The notes under the pieces were generated by a model. It was not told where the DNA came from and did no database searches. It was given only the letters and a program-made list of their open reading frames with translations. The position numbers and the translations under genes were made by a program. From Synchiropus splendidus (lineage: Eukaryota > Chordata > Actinopteri > Syngnathiformes > Callionymidae), in assembly GCF_027744825.2 (NCBI RefSeq), contig NC_071345.1:3545501-3609500 (forward strand): a stretch of DNA of 64,000 bases, read 5' to 3'. Of the stretch, positions 1 through 10,015 are shown piece by piece; positions within the stretch are counted from its first letter, which is position 1; each line of letters starts with the position of its first letter.

Positions 1-1
1 T

Positions 2-85
2 CTGTTCTGGATATGCATCGCTGGATACTTCATCTTTGTGATCTTCGCGGTGATGTACAACATCTTCCTCTCACCGGCACCATAG
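2..85 (+). CDS. rhbdl2: rhbdl2, C-terminal end (partial, last coding segment)
   Basis: The window opens inside the last coding exon of a rhomboid-family intramembrane serine protease. Frame 2 reads 27 residues to a TAG at 83-85. They form one hydrophobic helix (FWICIAGYFIFVIFAV) followed by MYNIFLSPAP, which closely matches the C-terminal end of vertebrate RHBDL2 (last helix, then NIFLSPA). Only the last transmembrane segment is present; the catalytic Ser and His lie upstream of the window. RHBDL2 cleaves the membrane anchors of cell-surface proteins. RHBDL2 lies next to GJA9 in other vertebrates, which supports the call. The gene runs off the left edge, so its start and earlier exons cannot be judged. 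Confidence 0.85.
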   Translation: MFWICIAGYFIFVIFAVMYNIFLSPAP

Positions 86-360
86 AAACACAAAGCAGTG
101 TTTTGGTTTGCTGACACTAAACGCCTTTGATCTCAGGTTCGTTTTTAACACGTATCATCCAGCGAGTGTTTGGCTTCTTAATCTTCGCTTTAGTCCAGGT
201 GAATGGTACCACCTTTTTTACCGAGTTATTTTTATAAAGTCTGAATGACATGTTTCTGTGAGGGACTGATGCATTTCATTATCTAGTGTTTATCTTTTTA
301 TGTCAGGTGGTTTGACAGGTTTGTGTGGAGTCTTTTTAAATGTCGTATCGGAACACTGAG

Positions 361-366
361 AATAAA
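361..366 (+). terminator. poly(A) signal of rhbdl2
   Basis: AATAAA lies 276 bases after the rhbdl2 stop and is followed by a T/G-rich stretch (about 380-410), as expected for a cleavage and polyadenylation site. The 3' UTR would run from 86 to about 390. Confidence 0.6.
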
Positions 367-399
367 TATTTTCTAGAATTACTTGTGCGTATTTGCTGG

Positions 400-1979
400 A
401 TTTGTTTTCCTCCCCATAGTCACTCATTGACTTTGAATTCTACTTTGTGGAATATTGACAAAAATCAGTGTTAAAATAGCTGACACGGTAACTAGAATTG
501 ACTCCAGGATGACTGGGAATAATAATAATAATAATATAACAACAATAATAATAATAATTGATAGATAAGATGTTGATGGATCAATTGTGTGCCTGCATTT
601 GCTGCATTTTATTGAGGTCCTGTCCCTTTCAACGTTTCTATTAAAACAAATTATAGTGAACTCTAAAGGCACTGGGTCAGTGCATACCTTCGCCAAGCCG
701 CTCTGCCCTCGCAATGACATTCTATTTGTATTTCATCCGCATTCTTCGTGTCAGAAATATTCATGCTCAATCGGCGAGCAAGTGGCAGTAGCATTACCAT
801 GCTAAGGAAATTCCAAGCATCAGTAAATCCTCTTGTTGTCACTTTCTATGCATGGAAATTCTTTTATTTCAGTAATTCAATTGTGTGTTGCGTTTTGTGA
901 ACTCTAAATTTCCACCTTTTTTTTCTATTTCTAAGTCGGTCATGGGACCGGAAGCTATAGAAGTGAATGAGGGAATAAAAGAAATGGTCAGCAGATGTAA
1001 GCAAAGACTTCTTTGAAAGTTCCCATCATGGTTTGCCAGAGTTCTGCCACCAGTTCAGAGGTCTGCCACCTCAATTTCAAACACTTTTAAATCACTACCA
1101 GATTATTCCTAAATATACTTCAGACACCACGATGTTTCAACCAGAACATCCCATGTTTCTTAGGTCTTCCTGCGCCATCTATTGCTAGTGTTCATGCCAT
1201 CTCCAGTATCAATAAAATATGTGACTCCGACCCGAACTTGTGTGATATCCTGGGTGTTTCGTGTCAAATAAAAACTCAATATCTGCATTATTGATCTTGT
1301 CTGCCATTGGTGGAAAGTTCTTCAGCTTCCAGCTCATAGTCGCTGCAAAGTGCATCAATATTCATCAATATCAGTGTCAACTGCTTTGTTGGCGTCAGGC
1401 CTTTTTCTTCAGCAACCCTTATTCAGTGAAGTTAGAAAAAAACAGGACTCATTACGAGCACAATTCCACAGAAAAGTTGAGCGCACATGACTCCAGAAGT
1501 TGCAGCGCCCCCACCGAACCAACCAGTTTTTCATGTCGTCAATGCTTCATTTTCACACACGTCCCAGTCATTTCCTGCCAACTGTGGAGCCATTTTCCCC
1601 GTCACCCCACTGACTCCTTCCTCAACCCTGGTCAATTGATTTCATGTGGTGAAGCTGAGTTCACCCCTTCATTACTATCCATGCAAATTTTTATTTTTTT
1701 TATTGTATTTTTTATTTTAAAATTATCATTGAAAAATCTGCTTCGATTCTTAACATTATTGTATATAAAATGGAAAACTGTTGTTTTAGAGCAGAAAAGT
1801 TAAAAACACAAACTGTGCAATTGTCATGTTAAAAATACTCTTCACAAGCTCTTAAATACAGTTTACACCAATTACATTTCCTGAAGGGCCACATTAGAAA
1901 ATGTAGCTGTTGTGAAGACCAGCATCAAAATATAAAGGCAGCAATGACCACAAAACATGCTGGAAATATATCCAAAATA
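400..1979. other. Intergenic, no gene recognised
   Basis: This holds an AAT-type trinucleotide run (about 514-560) and otherwise unique-looking sequence. An AATAAA with GT-rich sequence after it (about 1212-1245) could be an orphan poly(A) site, but I see no coding exon before it. The open frame at 1261-1803 has no family resemblance, lacks an ATG at its edge and is rich in F, S and L, so I treat it as chance. Confidence 0.4.
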
Positions 1980-2695
1980 CAGTGGTGGGTTCTGGGTTCT
2001 CGACCACAATCTGTTCCAGGCGGCCGTTCAAGAAGTGATTTGTTAGAAATCTGAATGGATTTTTCCCATTACAATGAATGGAAAAAGCAATAATGCCTTC
2101 CAAGCCTTAAAACAGGCTTTTGTAGGAGTGAATGTAGAGTGTCTGCTGCAGGTGGCTGTTCCTCTATGTGTGTGGCCGCTGCATGTGGGAGGGGTTGCCG
2201 AGTGAGTGACGTCTCCAGAAGTGAAGAGGTGCCCGGTGCGTGTCCAGCTCTGAATGTGCGCTTCTGTGCAGTTTGGCTGTGACAAAGTCATAAACCAAGT
2301 CACGCTCTGTCCCAGACTCGCCTCATCCCTGTCCCAGCTCCAGCCCACAACAGGACATCAAACCCTGGAGTGAGCGCTCCAGCACCTCCTCTGTGACACT
2401 CTACCACGGTCCAGTGTGGAGACAGGAAAGGTTTTACACCTCAGTATGAAGAAAAAACAGTCAGTAAATGGAGCTAACGGGACACGTCTGCATACAGAGG
2501 CTGCGTTATACACAATAACAAAGCGCGTCGTGGGTCAGTTGATCGGTCCACGCGCGTTATGTTTTTTCCAGCTTTTTTCAGGGGCGTTCAAGTTCTGGAT
2601 TTTCGTTCGAAATCAGAAGCAACAAAATCTTGAAATTTTTGTTCGATCTCCAATTTGTTCGAATTCCGGGACGTTCAAAAACCGAGGTACCACTG
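1980..2695. mobile_element. Non-autonomous Tc1/mariner-type element with TA target site duplication
   Basis: The left end starts TA-CAGTGGTGGGTTCTGGGTTC (TA at 1978-1979) and the right end closes with GAACCTCGGT-type sequence read in reverse, ending CCACTG-TA (TA at 2696-2697). The two termini are imperfect inverted repeats beginning CAGTGGT. Inside the left end lie a GTTCCAGGCGGCCGTTC motif and a TTTTTCCCATTACAATGAATGG motif, typical of short fish elements of this class. The element is about 716 bases with no transposase-like frame; the open frames inside (2043-2348 minus, 2416-2706 plus) are not transposase. TA duplication and termini favour Tc1/mariner; the exact family cannot be named without a repeat library. 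Confidence 0.65.
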
Positions 2696-2699
2696 TATA

Positions 2700-4090
2700 T
2701 GCTTAAGTAACAAGGTCAAGTTGACATACAGAGATTAAATGTAAGTAAGGATAGTAAGAAGTGTAAATATGCGATGAAAACTATTGAAATATTTTCATTT
2801 CATATGCACTTAATTTGAATATGAATCAACATAACTACGGACCAGATGTTCCAGATAAAAGGCAATTTATTTCAAAATATATTGTCAATATTCCTTCAAT
2901 GTATTTTGAGGAACAAGAAAAACAAAAATGTCCAATGAAAAGTTCTTGTAACAAGAATATATATTTAATGCTAAAGTGGTGGTGGTGACTAAAAGAGAAC
3001 AAAAGAAACAAAAATGGTCCACAAAAATACAGGCATCGGGCCGCATATGGCCCCCGGGCCACGCCATGTTTCGACGCTAAAAGCTAAGCTACTGCAAACT
3101 GCAGCGATTCAAACAGTCTTATTAAATTATTACAACTACATTTCAGCGTCAGCTGTTATGAGGATTTCCCAGTATTTTTCCAGGATGAATAAATTGTGGC
3201 AGGAGAAGCAGCAGGGTGTGGAAGAGACATAATTACTCATCGACCAGTTGACAGTGCTTTGACAAGGACAGTATGGAGAACTGGCCTGGGATCAATGAGG
3301 GGGGTTCAGCTGGAGCGTGTGTGTTTCTGCTACACTGTAACAACAGTGTAACGATGCAAAACATACTGAGGAAACTGTGAGTTGTTGGGAGTTTTGGTGC
3401 CTTTGTTGGTGACACAACTTTTTTATTTGTCGGCTCTGCTGAGCGCCTGCACAGTCTCACTTCTGAAGTGTCAAATATGGACCTGTTTTTCTGTCCCAGA
3501 GTGTCGTCTGTGCCGCATGCTGATGCTCTGACTTCTTCATTCATGTCACACAGTACAGGAAGGGCCTGGTTTGTCCACGCGCTTCACTCACGCTGCGTGC
3601 TTTTCTGTCGCCCTGAGATTGAGGTCGCTGCCCGAGTGTCCTGCGGCTGTAAAGCCATAGCTGCGGGGGCCATGATCCAAATACATCTGTATCGACGTCC
3701 TGTGGCCAGAGTGGGGCTGGCACTCTGAGCGCTCGCTTGTTCCCACTTTGTTTCTGGCAGCACCAAACAAGAGGCGGGTCACTTGAAGTTTGGGTGATGT
3801 CCCAGATCGCTTGTGGAGTATTCTAAACTGTTTGGCTGACCTCGTCTGGGCTGCATGACCCGAGGAGATTTGAGTCACCACCGGCAGTCTGTCCATGCTG
3901 CAGCAAGGTAAACCACGCGCCGCGGCTGAGGATTCAATGGCTCAATGATTCGTACGAGTCTGTGATTTGTTTGCAAATACATGATGGCGTTTCTGCCTCC
4001 AGGTATTTTCAATTTACTTTTCCTACTTGGGTTTTATGGTTTAAACAGCAGTTTAAAAGGCAGCCTTGTCTCCTGCTATTTTTCCTTTAT
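2700..4090. other. Intergenic, repeat-derived in part
   Basis: A segment near 3035-3065 (GGGCCGCATATGGCCCCCGGGCC) resembles the terminal region of fish hAT-like repeats, and the flanking AT-rich block 2830-3010 may belong to the same insertion. No coding exon was recognised. Open frames near 3233-3900 on both strands overlap one another and have no family match. Confidence 0.35.
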
Positions 4091-4094
4091 GTGA

Positions 4095-4608
4095 TCCATC
4101 ACCCTATCATCCATCCATCATCTACTTATCCATCATCCATCCATCATCCTATCTAGCTATCATCCATCCATCTATCATCCGCATATCTGTCCAGCCATCA
4201 TCCATCCATCTGTCTACCTATCCATCCATCCGTCATCCATCTACCTGTCCGTTCATCCATCCATCTGTCTACCTATCCATCCATCCGTCATCCATCTACC
4301 TGTCCGTTCATCCATCCATCTGTCTACCTATCCATCCATCCGTCATCCATCTACCTGTCCGTTCATCCATCCATCTGTCTACCTATCCATCCATCCGTCA
4401 TCCATCTACCTGTCCGTTCATCCATCTGTCTACCTATCCATCCATCCGTCATCCATCTACCTGTCCGTTCATCCATCCATCTGTCTACCTATCCATCCAT
4501 CCGTCATCCATCTACCTGTCCGTTCATCCATCTGTCTACCTATCCATCCATCCGTCATCCATCTACCTGTCCGTTCATCCATCCATCTGTCTACTCATCC
4601 ATCCAAAA
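4095..4608. repeat. Minisatellite, 51/55-bp higher-order repeat of CCAT/CTGT words
   Basis: The array begins as irregular (ATCC)n and becomes a higher-order tandem repeat. The word TGTCTAC recurs at 4211, 4266, 4321, 4376, 4427, 4482, 4533 and 4588, so the period is 55, 55, 55, 51, 55, 51 and 55. The 51-base units lack one CATC word. Unit sequences are almost identical, which implies recent expansion by unequal exchange or slippage. A 182-residue open frame (4066-4614) exists only because the repeat has no stop codons; it is not a gene. The array lies about 0.5 kb upstream of the gja9 start codon. Confidence 0.9.
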
Positions 4609-4635
4609 TGGTAATTCAGGATGGGACTAAGAATC

Positions 4636-4700
4636 CATGTGTCAAACTCAGGCACTGGGGGCCAAACCTGGTCCACCAAATGTTTATCGCAAGTGCTATA
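4636..4700. repeat. Fragment of hAT-like repeat end
   Basis: The phrase GTGTCAAACTCAGGCACTGGGGGCCAAA followed by CTGGTCCACC matches the common end of fish and vertebrate hAT-derived repeats (GTGTCAAACTC, GGGGGCCAAAT, GGCCCACC). Similar phrases occur near 29398 and, in reverse, near 45590. It is probably a truncated copy. Confidence 0.4.
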
Positions 4701-5101
4701 ACTACATATAGTTGAAATCAAATTAAAACTAAAGTGTGGCAAAACTAGATCACCGACAAAGTTTAGCGGTCAAGCTTTGCCCATTGACAAGCTCGTAGCA
4801 GGAGCTTATGTATAAATGTAAAGAATTCACCTGGAAATTTCCTGAAAATGGTGGAAGAGATGAATGTAAAACCAGAGTCAGATTGTCCTGGGGCCAAGGA
4901 GGCGATGCTCACCACAGAGAAACCTCAGGCTAAAAAAGTTCATGACAAAAAGAGGCTCTGACGCCTCCTTGCTAGGTTTTGACTAGCCTGAAAGGATGTC
5001 AGTGGTTCATTGCTTTGGAACGGAGTGGGTCAGATAGAAATGATTTCCTTCCGATAAGCTGCGATCTTTGTGTTCCTGACAGTCACAATGGCAGAGTGAA
5101 G
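4701..5101 (+). promoter_or_regulatory. gja9 upstream region with likely 3' splice site of a 5' UTR intron
   Basis: Connexin genes usually have a non-coding first exon and a coding second exon that starts shortly before the ATG. Pyrimidine-rich sequence at about 5043-5080 ends in AG at 5081-5082 (GTTCCTGACAG), and a second AG lies at 5093-5094. Either could be the acceptor. The reading frame is open upstream of the ATG to about 4979, but without an ATG in good context; this is extension by chance. The first exon was not located. Confidence 0.4.
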
Positions 5102-6541
5102 ATGGGTGACTGGAACTTTCTCGGGGGGATCTTGGAGGAGGTGCATATCCATTCCACCATGATGGGCAAGATCTGGCTCACCATCCTCTTCATCTTCCGC
5201 ATGCTGGTCCTCGGCGTGGCAGCAGAGGACGTGTGGAACGACGAGCAGACCGACTTCATCTGCAACACGGAGCAGCCCGGATGCAGGAACGTCTGCTATG
5301 ACTTGGCCTTCCCCATCTCCCTCATCCGCTACTGGGTCCTTCAGGTCATCTTCGTCTCCTCGCCGTCGCTGGTTTACATGGGCCACGCCCTGTACAGGCT
5401 CCGGGCTTTGGAGAAGGCGAGGCAGAAGAAGAAGGCCCTCCTTCGGAAGGAGCTGGAGTTTGTGGGGGACGACTTGGCCGAGGAGAAGAAGCGGATTGAG
5501 CGGGAGATGAAGCAACTGGATCAGGGGAAGCTGAACAAGGCTCCCCTGAGAGGCTCGCTGCTCCGGACTTATGTCGCGCACGTCATCACCCGTTCCATTG
5601 TGGAAGTGCTTTTCATGACTGGCCAGTATCTCCTCTACGGCTTCCATCTCTACCCTCTGTTCAAGTGCGAGCGAGAGCCGTGCCCCAACTCTGTCGACTG
5701 CTACGTTTCCAGACCAACAGAGAAGAGCGTCTTCATGGTGTTCATGCAGTGCATCGCGGGAATCTCCCTCTTCCTCAACATCCTGGAAATCATACACTTG
5801 AGTTACAAGAGACTGAAGAAGGGCATTTTGGACTTCTACCCTCACTTGAGAGAGGAGAGAGATGAGCTTGAGGATTACATGGCGAGCAAGTCAAAGAAGG
5901 AATCTGTGGCGCAAATATGTGTCAACCGGAAGGCCACGGCGGTTTCAGCGCCCGGCGATTTTACCATCTGGTCAGACAAAACCACAAACGTTTTCCCAAA
6001 CCTGATCCGACCCTCAGAGCTGCCCTTTCAAGGAGCAGCTCAGGGGAACTTGGAAGGAGCCCAAGTTGTGGCCGAAAGTCCAACGGCGTACGTGTGCGAG
6101 TCGACCACCATCGAGCCGTGCTCTCTGTGTCGCGACTACATGATCGACGCTCAGCAAGATCTCGAGGACTTGACAAGGGTTTCCCCGAGCAGTAAAGAGA
6201 ACGGCAGCCCGGACAGATGCCCCCTGCGGAGCTCCATCGGGACCTCATTCCCCACGTTGCCGGTGAGCTCGGCTAAAAAACCCTGGCGGGCGCAAGGTTC
6301 CTACCACTGCTCCACAGTGCCTGAAGGGAAAAGCTCTGACACAGACTCGTATGGAGGAGTGGACACAGGATGTGGGGTGGTGCTGACACAGACTAAATCG
6401 GACGGCAAACATTACACTCAGCCGCCCACCCCAGAGTCCCAGGAGAACTACAGCTCAGAGTCAGAGCATCAGCTCAGGCCACCGTCCTCTTCCATGGCTA
6501 GTATCGCAAGCAGCAGGCGAGCCTCAGACCTGCAAATCTGA
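5102..6541 (+). CDS. gja9: Gap junction protein alpha 9 (connexin), 479 aa, single coding exon
   Basis: A connexin subunit: six form a hemichannel in the plasma membrane, and two docked hemichannels pass ions and small molecules between cells. The ATG at 5102 gives [19 protein letters not shown], the connexin N-terminal helix, with A at -3 and G at +4. There are four membrane spans (about residues 22-42, 76-96, 153-178, 209-231). Extracellular loop 1 carries C54, C61 and C65 (C-x6-C-x3-C); loop 2 carries C189, C194 and C200 (C-x4-C-x5-C). The long charged cytoplasmic loop (about 100-150) and the KLNKAPLRG stretch fit GJA9 (Cx58/59) better than GJA10, GJA3 or GJA8. The Ser-rich tail ends in DLQI, a putative PDZ ligand, as in human GJA9. 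Its place after rhbdl2 and before mycbp also supports gja9. Fish carry paralogues; a or b cannot be told here. Confidence 0.93.
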   Translation: MGDWNFLGGILEEVHIHSTMMGKIWLTILFIFRMLVLGVAAEDVWNDEQTDFICNTEQPGCRNVCYDLAFPISLIRYWVLQVIFVSSPSLVYMGHALYRLRALEKARQKKKALLRKELEFVGDDLAEEKKRIEREMKQLDQGKLNKAPLRGSLLRTYVAHVITRSIVEVLFMTGQYLLYGFHLYPLFKCEREPCPNSVDCYVSRPTEKSVFMVFMQCIAGISLFLNILEIIHLSYKRLKKGILDFYPHLREERDELEDYMASKSKKESVAQICVNRKATAVSAPGDFTIWSDKTTNVFPNLIRPSELPFQGAAQGNLEGAQVVAESPTAYVCESTTIEPCSLCRDYMIDAQQDLEDLTRVSPSSKENGSPDRCPLRSSIGTSFPTLPVSSAKKPWRAQGSYHCSTVPEGKSSDTDSYGGVDTGCGVVLTQTKSDGKHYTQPPTPESQENYSSESEHQLRPPSSSMASIASSRRASDLQI

Positions 6542-6907
6542 ACCTCGGAACACCCTTCAGTAGATTAAAATCTGTGACTGAGATGAGGAAAATGGGCACA
6601 ACAGCTGTCAGTTCTGCACAGTAGTGACCCCAAAATGCATTTTGATGATGTTTTACAAACAGGGAGTGAAACGCCAATCGACAAAAAGCACAGAAATTGA
6701 TAAAAACATGAGGCTGCCATCATCTTCTTGTGTGGCCTATATTCCCTTCACGTTTCCATGACCTGCTGTCATGTGAAGGAGCCAAATGTTTGCCAACCTT
6801 TCAATAACTTGCTCATATCTCAATCGCAGCTGCACCATTTCAACATTTTGTAATTCATTTTTTATTTATTTTTATTCCAAAGTTGCTTTTCTTTGAACAG
6901 GATGTTT

Positions 6908-6913
6908 AATAAA
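6908..6913 (+). terminator. poly(A) signal of gja9
   Basis: AATAAA lies 367 bases after the gja9 stop and is followed by TGTGTTTGTAC, a GT-rich downstream element. Cleavage near 6930 would leave only about 0.1 kb to the converging mycbp copy A. Confidence 0.6.
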
Positions 6914-7063
6914 TGTGTTTGTACAGGATGAAATCTATAACTTTTAATGCCATTTGTTTGTCATTTGTGTGACCCTTATGTGTCAATTTTGAGATCAGAA
7001 AATGAATTAAATGTTAAACACTAAATCACAAAAGAAAAAAATCCAGTATAGTGCATAAATAAT

Positions 7064-7069
7064 TTTAAT
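7064..7069 (-). terminator. Possible poly(A) signal of mycbp copy A
   Basis: Read on the minus strand this is ATTAAA, 132 bases after the stop codon of mycbp copy A. No AATAAA was seen closer. It makes gja9 and mycbp copy A convergent genes with nearly touching 3' ends. Confidence 0.35.
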
Positions 7070-7200
7070 AATGATGAGAAGCTTTTCTTGAACAAAATAA
7101 AGTGGGAACATATACCAACATGAAACATTCAAATATTTGAAAAAATGTTTTTTTTTTTATCTAAAGAAACAAAACATTGATAATAAAGGCAGATTTTTGT

Positions 7201-8754
7201 CTATTCCGTTGGAGTCCCATCTTTTTGTGGTGCTTCATATTCCTGAAGCTGAAAAACAAAGCAGCATTAAAATCATTCATCTGACCAAACAAAAACAAAT
7301 AGCAGACACCTTACCCTTGTTTTGAGTCTCTTGTTTTCAGCCTCCAAACACTCGCATCTCTGCCGAAGGTCATGAACCTCCTGCTGCAGCTCTTCATCAC
7401 CCAAGGCGACTCCGAGGTGGGTTTTCAGAAATCTGTGGCGGTTAAAGAAGCTGACCACAAGTGATCTCACGATGCAAACTACTGGTCCCAGTTATTGAGC
7501 TGTTATTATATATACAGTATATAAGGATACTCCAGAGGGTCGGCAGGTTTTTCAGGTTGTTCATACATCGTCACCAGCACTGAAATGAAGAAAGATGAGA
7601 CCCAAAACATTAGATTTGAAAATCAATTTCAGTATGCTTGTATTTTATTTAGCTACACAAGTGCATAACCTTCATATCCCTATGATTCTTTAGACACAAG
7701 TGTAACTCACCATTAGTGAGTCCGTCAACAACACCACCCTTCTCCAGGTACTTCCTAAACTGTTCTCTTCTGGAGTCAGATGCCTGTGGGGTGTCAACAG
7801 TTTACTTCGAGTACGTTTATTTTATCTTATTCCAAAACATTTTTCATCATTTCTCATGTATAACTCGTCACAAATAAATGGATAACTGACCACCAAGCAG
7901 CAGACTTACGTTCAGTTGGCTCGACAAGATTCGACATTCGCATTTTATATCTTGGCTCTTACGAGTCACATGCTGTATCGACTACAGTCGGACTTTAAAG
8001 GAAGACGTGCGTCTTGTTGTCTGAATGAATTACACAGATCTCTATGTAGACGGGTGAAAAGCCCCTTCTAGGGACCGTCCTCTAATTACCGACATGTAAA
8101 AATCAGTGAGTCCTTCATTGTTGTGCGTCTTTAAAACATACGAAGAACACACCACTTGAAGAGGGCCTCTCCTTGGTGTTACGACACCAAATAGTTTCAG
8201 ACATTTCTGTTTTCAATATTTTCATCAGATTTTCATTCATATTTTGTAATAGCTGTGTAATTACAATGGTCACCATATTCATGTGGCACATACAGTGAAG
8301 GACTGAATTACTACACGCTAACATTTTTTGAGAGAAGAATGGATGAATACATAACAATGAGTATACTGTAGTTATTCGGTTGACGTTCGAGACCACGGTA
8401 GAATGTATTTCACTTGCTCACAATAAGGAGTTGCAGGGTTTTAAAGAGAAAAGTGCAGGTTTCTGGTGCCTTAATGCGAAACACGTTGAAGCAAAGGGGT
8501 CGCTTTGAAGCAATAGCGTCTATGGTAACCGTAACCACAACAAACAAGAAACATTGATAATGTGTTTTTCCAACACGCACACACCTGTTTATTCAAACTA
8601 CCGCAACAATTCAGTACTAAACACTACAATATCGTGACTTAGACACGCTATTTAGTCGATTAAATGCGGGATTACGTGACGTTACCAAAGCTGTCACTCA
8701 GTTCGTCATATAAAACGCCAAAAGTCTGTGAGAACTTACTCTATAATGCGCCAT
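7201..8754 (-). CDS. mycbp: mycbp copy A (MYC-binding protein, AMY-1), 5 exons, 100 aa
   Basis: Small protein that binds the MYC N-terminal region and A-kinase anchoring proteins in nucleus and cytoplasm. Minus-strand exons: 8754-8740, 7783-7711, 7579-7531, 7432-7315, 7248-7201 (15, 73, 49, 118, 48 bp; 303 in total with the TAG). The protein starts MAHYRASDSRREQFRKYLEK, very close to human MYCBP, then VVDGLTNVLVTMYEQPEKP, then FLKTHLG, and ends in a heptad-rich helix (ELQQEVHDLRQRCECLEAEN) likely to form a coiled coil. Length is near the human 103. Four introns are GT-AG; intron 3 has U12-type signals. The ATG context ACACCATGG is strong. The gene faces gja9 tail to tail and mycbp copy B head to head. 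Its orientation is opposite to the ancestral MYCBP position. Being intact with conserved splice sites, it is probably functional. Confidence 0.88.
7433..7530 (-). other. U12-type intron 3 of mycbp copy A
   Basis: The intron begins GTATCCTTAT and ends CTTCTTTAACCGCCACAG on the minus strand. GTATCCTT is the minor-spliceosome 5' splice site consensus, and TTCTTTAAC resembles the U12 branch site (TTCCTTAAC). The likely branch A (7442) is 9 bases from the last intron base, within the short distance typical of U12 introns. The intron is 98 bp and splits a GA|A codon (phase 2). Confidence 0.75.
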
Positions 8755-8997
8755 GGTGTCGCCAGCTCTTCCAGGTGTTGTCAATTATCCAAATGAAAAG
8801 TCAAAGTGGACGGTTTTCCTCCCAAACGCCGTCTGTCGCTTCTTCGTCTGGCTTTTTCAGCTGCTGGGCTCTAACCTTAACGGCGCATTACCGCCCCCAA
8901 ACGGACTGGATGAGATCTGAGGCGACAAATACATTGATCCTGTGCCACACATTCTAGTCAACATTTCTATATGTAGCACCATGAATTTTGTCTCGGC
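8755..8997. promoter_or_regulatory. Upstream region of mycbp copy A
   Basis: This lies just 5' of the minus-strand ATG and should hold its 5' UTR and promoter. A GC-box-like run (ACCGCCCCC) lies at about 8890-8898. No TATA box is evident. The two mycbp start codons are 1.26 kb apart, so separate promoters are more likely than one shared one. Confidence 0.35.
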
Positions 8998-9190
8998 TTA
9001 AAATCAGAATCAGAATCAGAATTAAATTTATTGCCATGGTCAGTGGGGAGCCCACCAACTAGGAAAGTGTAAAAATAAAAATAAAAATAAAAATAAAAAT
9101 AAAAATAAAAATAAAAATAAAAATAACAACAAGGCTGTTCACGAATTCAACAGTCTGACGGCCGAGGGGAAGAAGTTTTCCGCTTCGTCG
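8998..9190. repeat. LINE/SINE-tail type interspersed repeat with (AAAAAT)n tract
   Basis: It starts with AAAATCAGAATCAGAATCAGAATT then TTTATTGCC, the typical 3' end of fish LINE-derived repeats. A hexanucleotide run follows (about 9068-9126), then GGCTGTTCACGAATTCAACAGTCTGACGGCCGAGGGGAAGAAG, which is characteristic of the same repeat class. The element sits between the two mycbp start codons. Confidence 0.6.
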
Positions 9191-10015
9191 AAAAAAAAAA
9201 AAAAATCAGACTAAAGTTAATAATGAAATTGAACATTATTGCGGCTGTGACAAAAGGAACTGAATTAAATAATTAAATATCACACACCTCTTTGCAAAGT
9301 AGAAAGATAATCATCGATGCAAACTGCTACATCGACCCGTGGCTGTACTTATACTTTTTAATGGCGCCAGGTCATTACGGCGTGTCAAACCACCAACAAA
9401 GACCACGATGTCAAGGCGCATGAGCTAAAAAAGACAAACGCACGGCCTGGACGGATTTAAATATGGCGCTGTTTGATAAGCTCCGTCCGCCAGGCGCGGA
9501 TTTCCCTCCGCTCTCTCACTGCAGCCACACGCTGCTGTGTAAAAACTGGCTTTATTGTTTCCATCAGCACGTATAAATATGAGTCCATTTCACAACTCCA
9601 TTGCAAATATTTGTACCTAAATGAACACCGAATCTTGAAGGAGGGGAGAAACAATTAATATTCTTATTTGAGGACTCCAAAAATTAATGGAGCGACCAAA
9701 GTGAAATAAAAACACATTGACCTCTGCTGAGAGCGAAAGTCGATAGGTCCGTATTCAACTTGTGGAGGGCGATTAAGCGCCATCTAGTGGATAATTGTGC
9801 TCACCGCATTTTTTTTTCAGTGTGAAAGAAAGATTTAGTCAATAAAGTTTCAATATTCCATGCAGTTTATTGCAGTTGCTTGACGTTTTCCCCCTCAGAT
9901 CTGACCCAGTCTAACTGCTACAAAAGAGCCGAGGAGATTTGAAGTCGGGGAGGAGAACCAGAATGACTTCAACTGAATTTCTGGATTTTTAACACTGTAA
10001 CAGGACGGCAACAGC
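9191..10015 (+). promoter_or_regulatory. Upstream region of mycbp copy B
   Basis: No gene was recognised. An AATAAA-like motif near 9841 is not tied to any exon. 5' UTR and promoter sequences for copy B should lie in the last few hundred bases. The open frames at 9457-9658 on both strands are short, overlapping and unmatched. Confidence 0.3.

Noticed and set aside
4066..4614. 182-codon open frame
   Set aside because: It is the translation of the CCAT/CTGT minisatellite, which has no stop codons. The 55-bp period shifts frame at each unit, so it cannot be a protein repeat under selection.
4979..5101. N-terminal extension of the connexin frame (41 codons)
   Set aside because: It has no ATG start, and all connexins begin MGDW; the likely splice acceptor at 5081 lies inside it.
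5030..5845. 271-codon frame antisense to gja9
   Set aside because: Mirror of the conserved connexin coding strand; no independent features and no family match.
5102..6541. Alternative identity gja3, gja8 or gja10
   Set aside because: The loop and N-terminal residues ([30 protein letters not shown]) and the DLQI end fit GJA9 better, and the rhbdl2/mycbp neighbours are those of GJA9.
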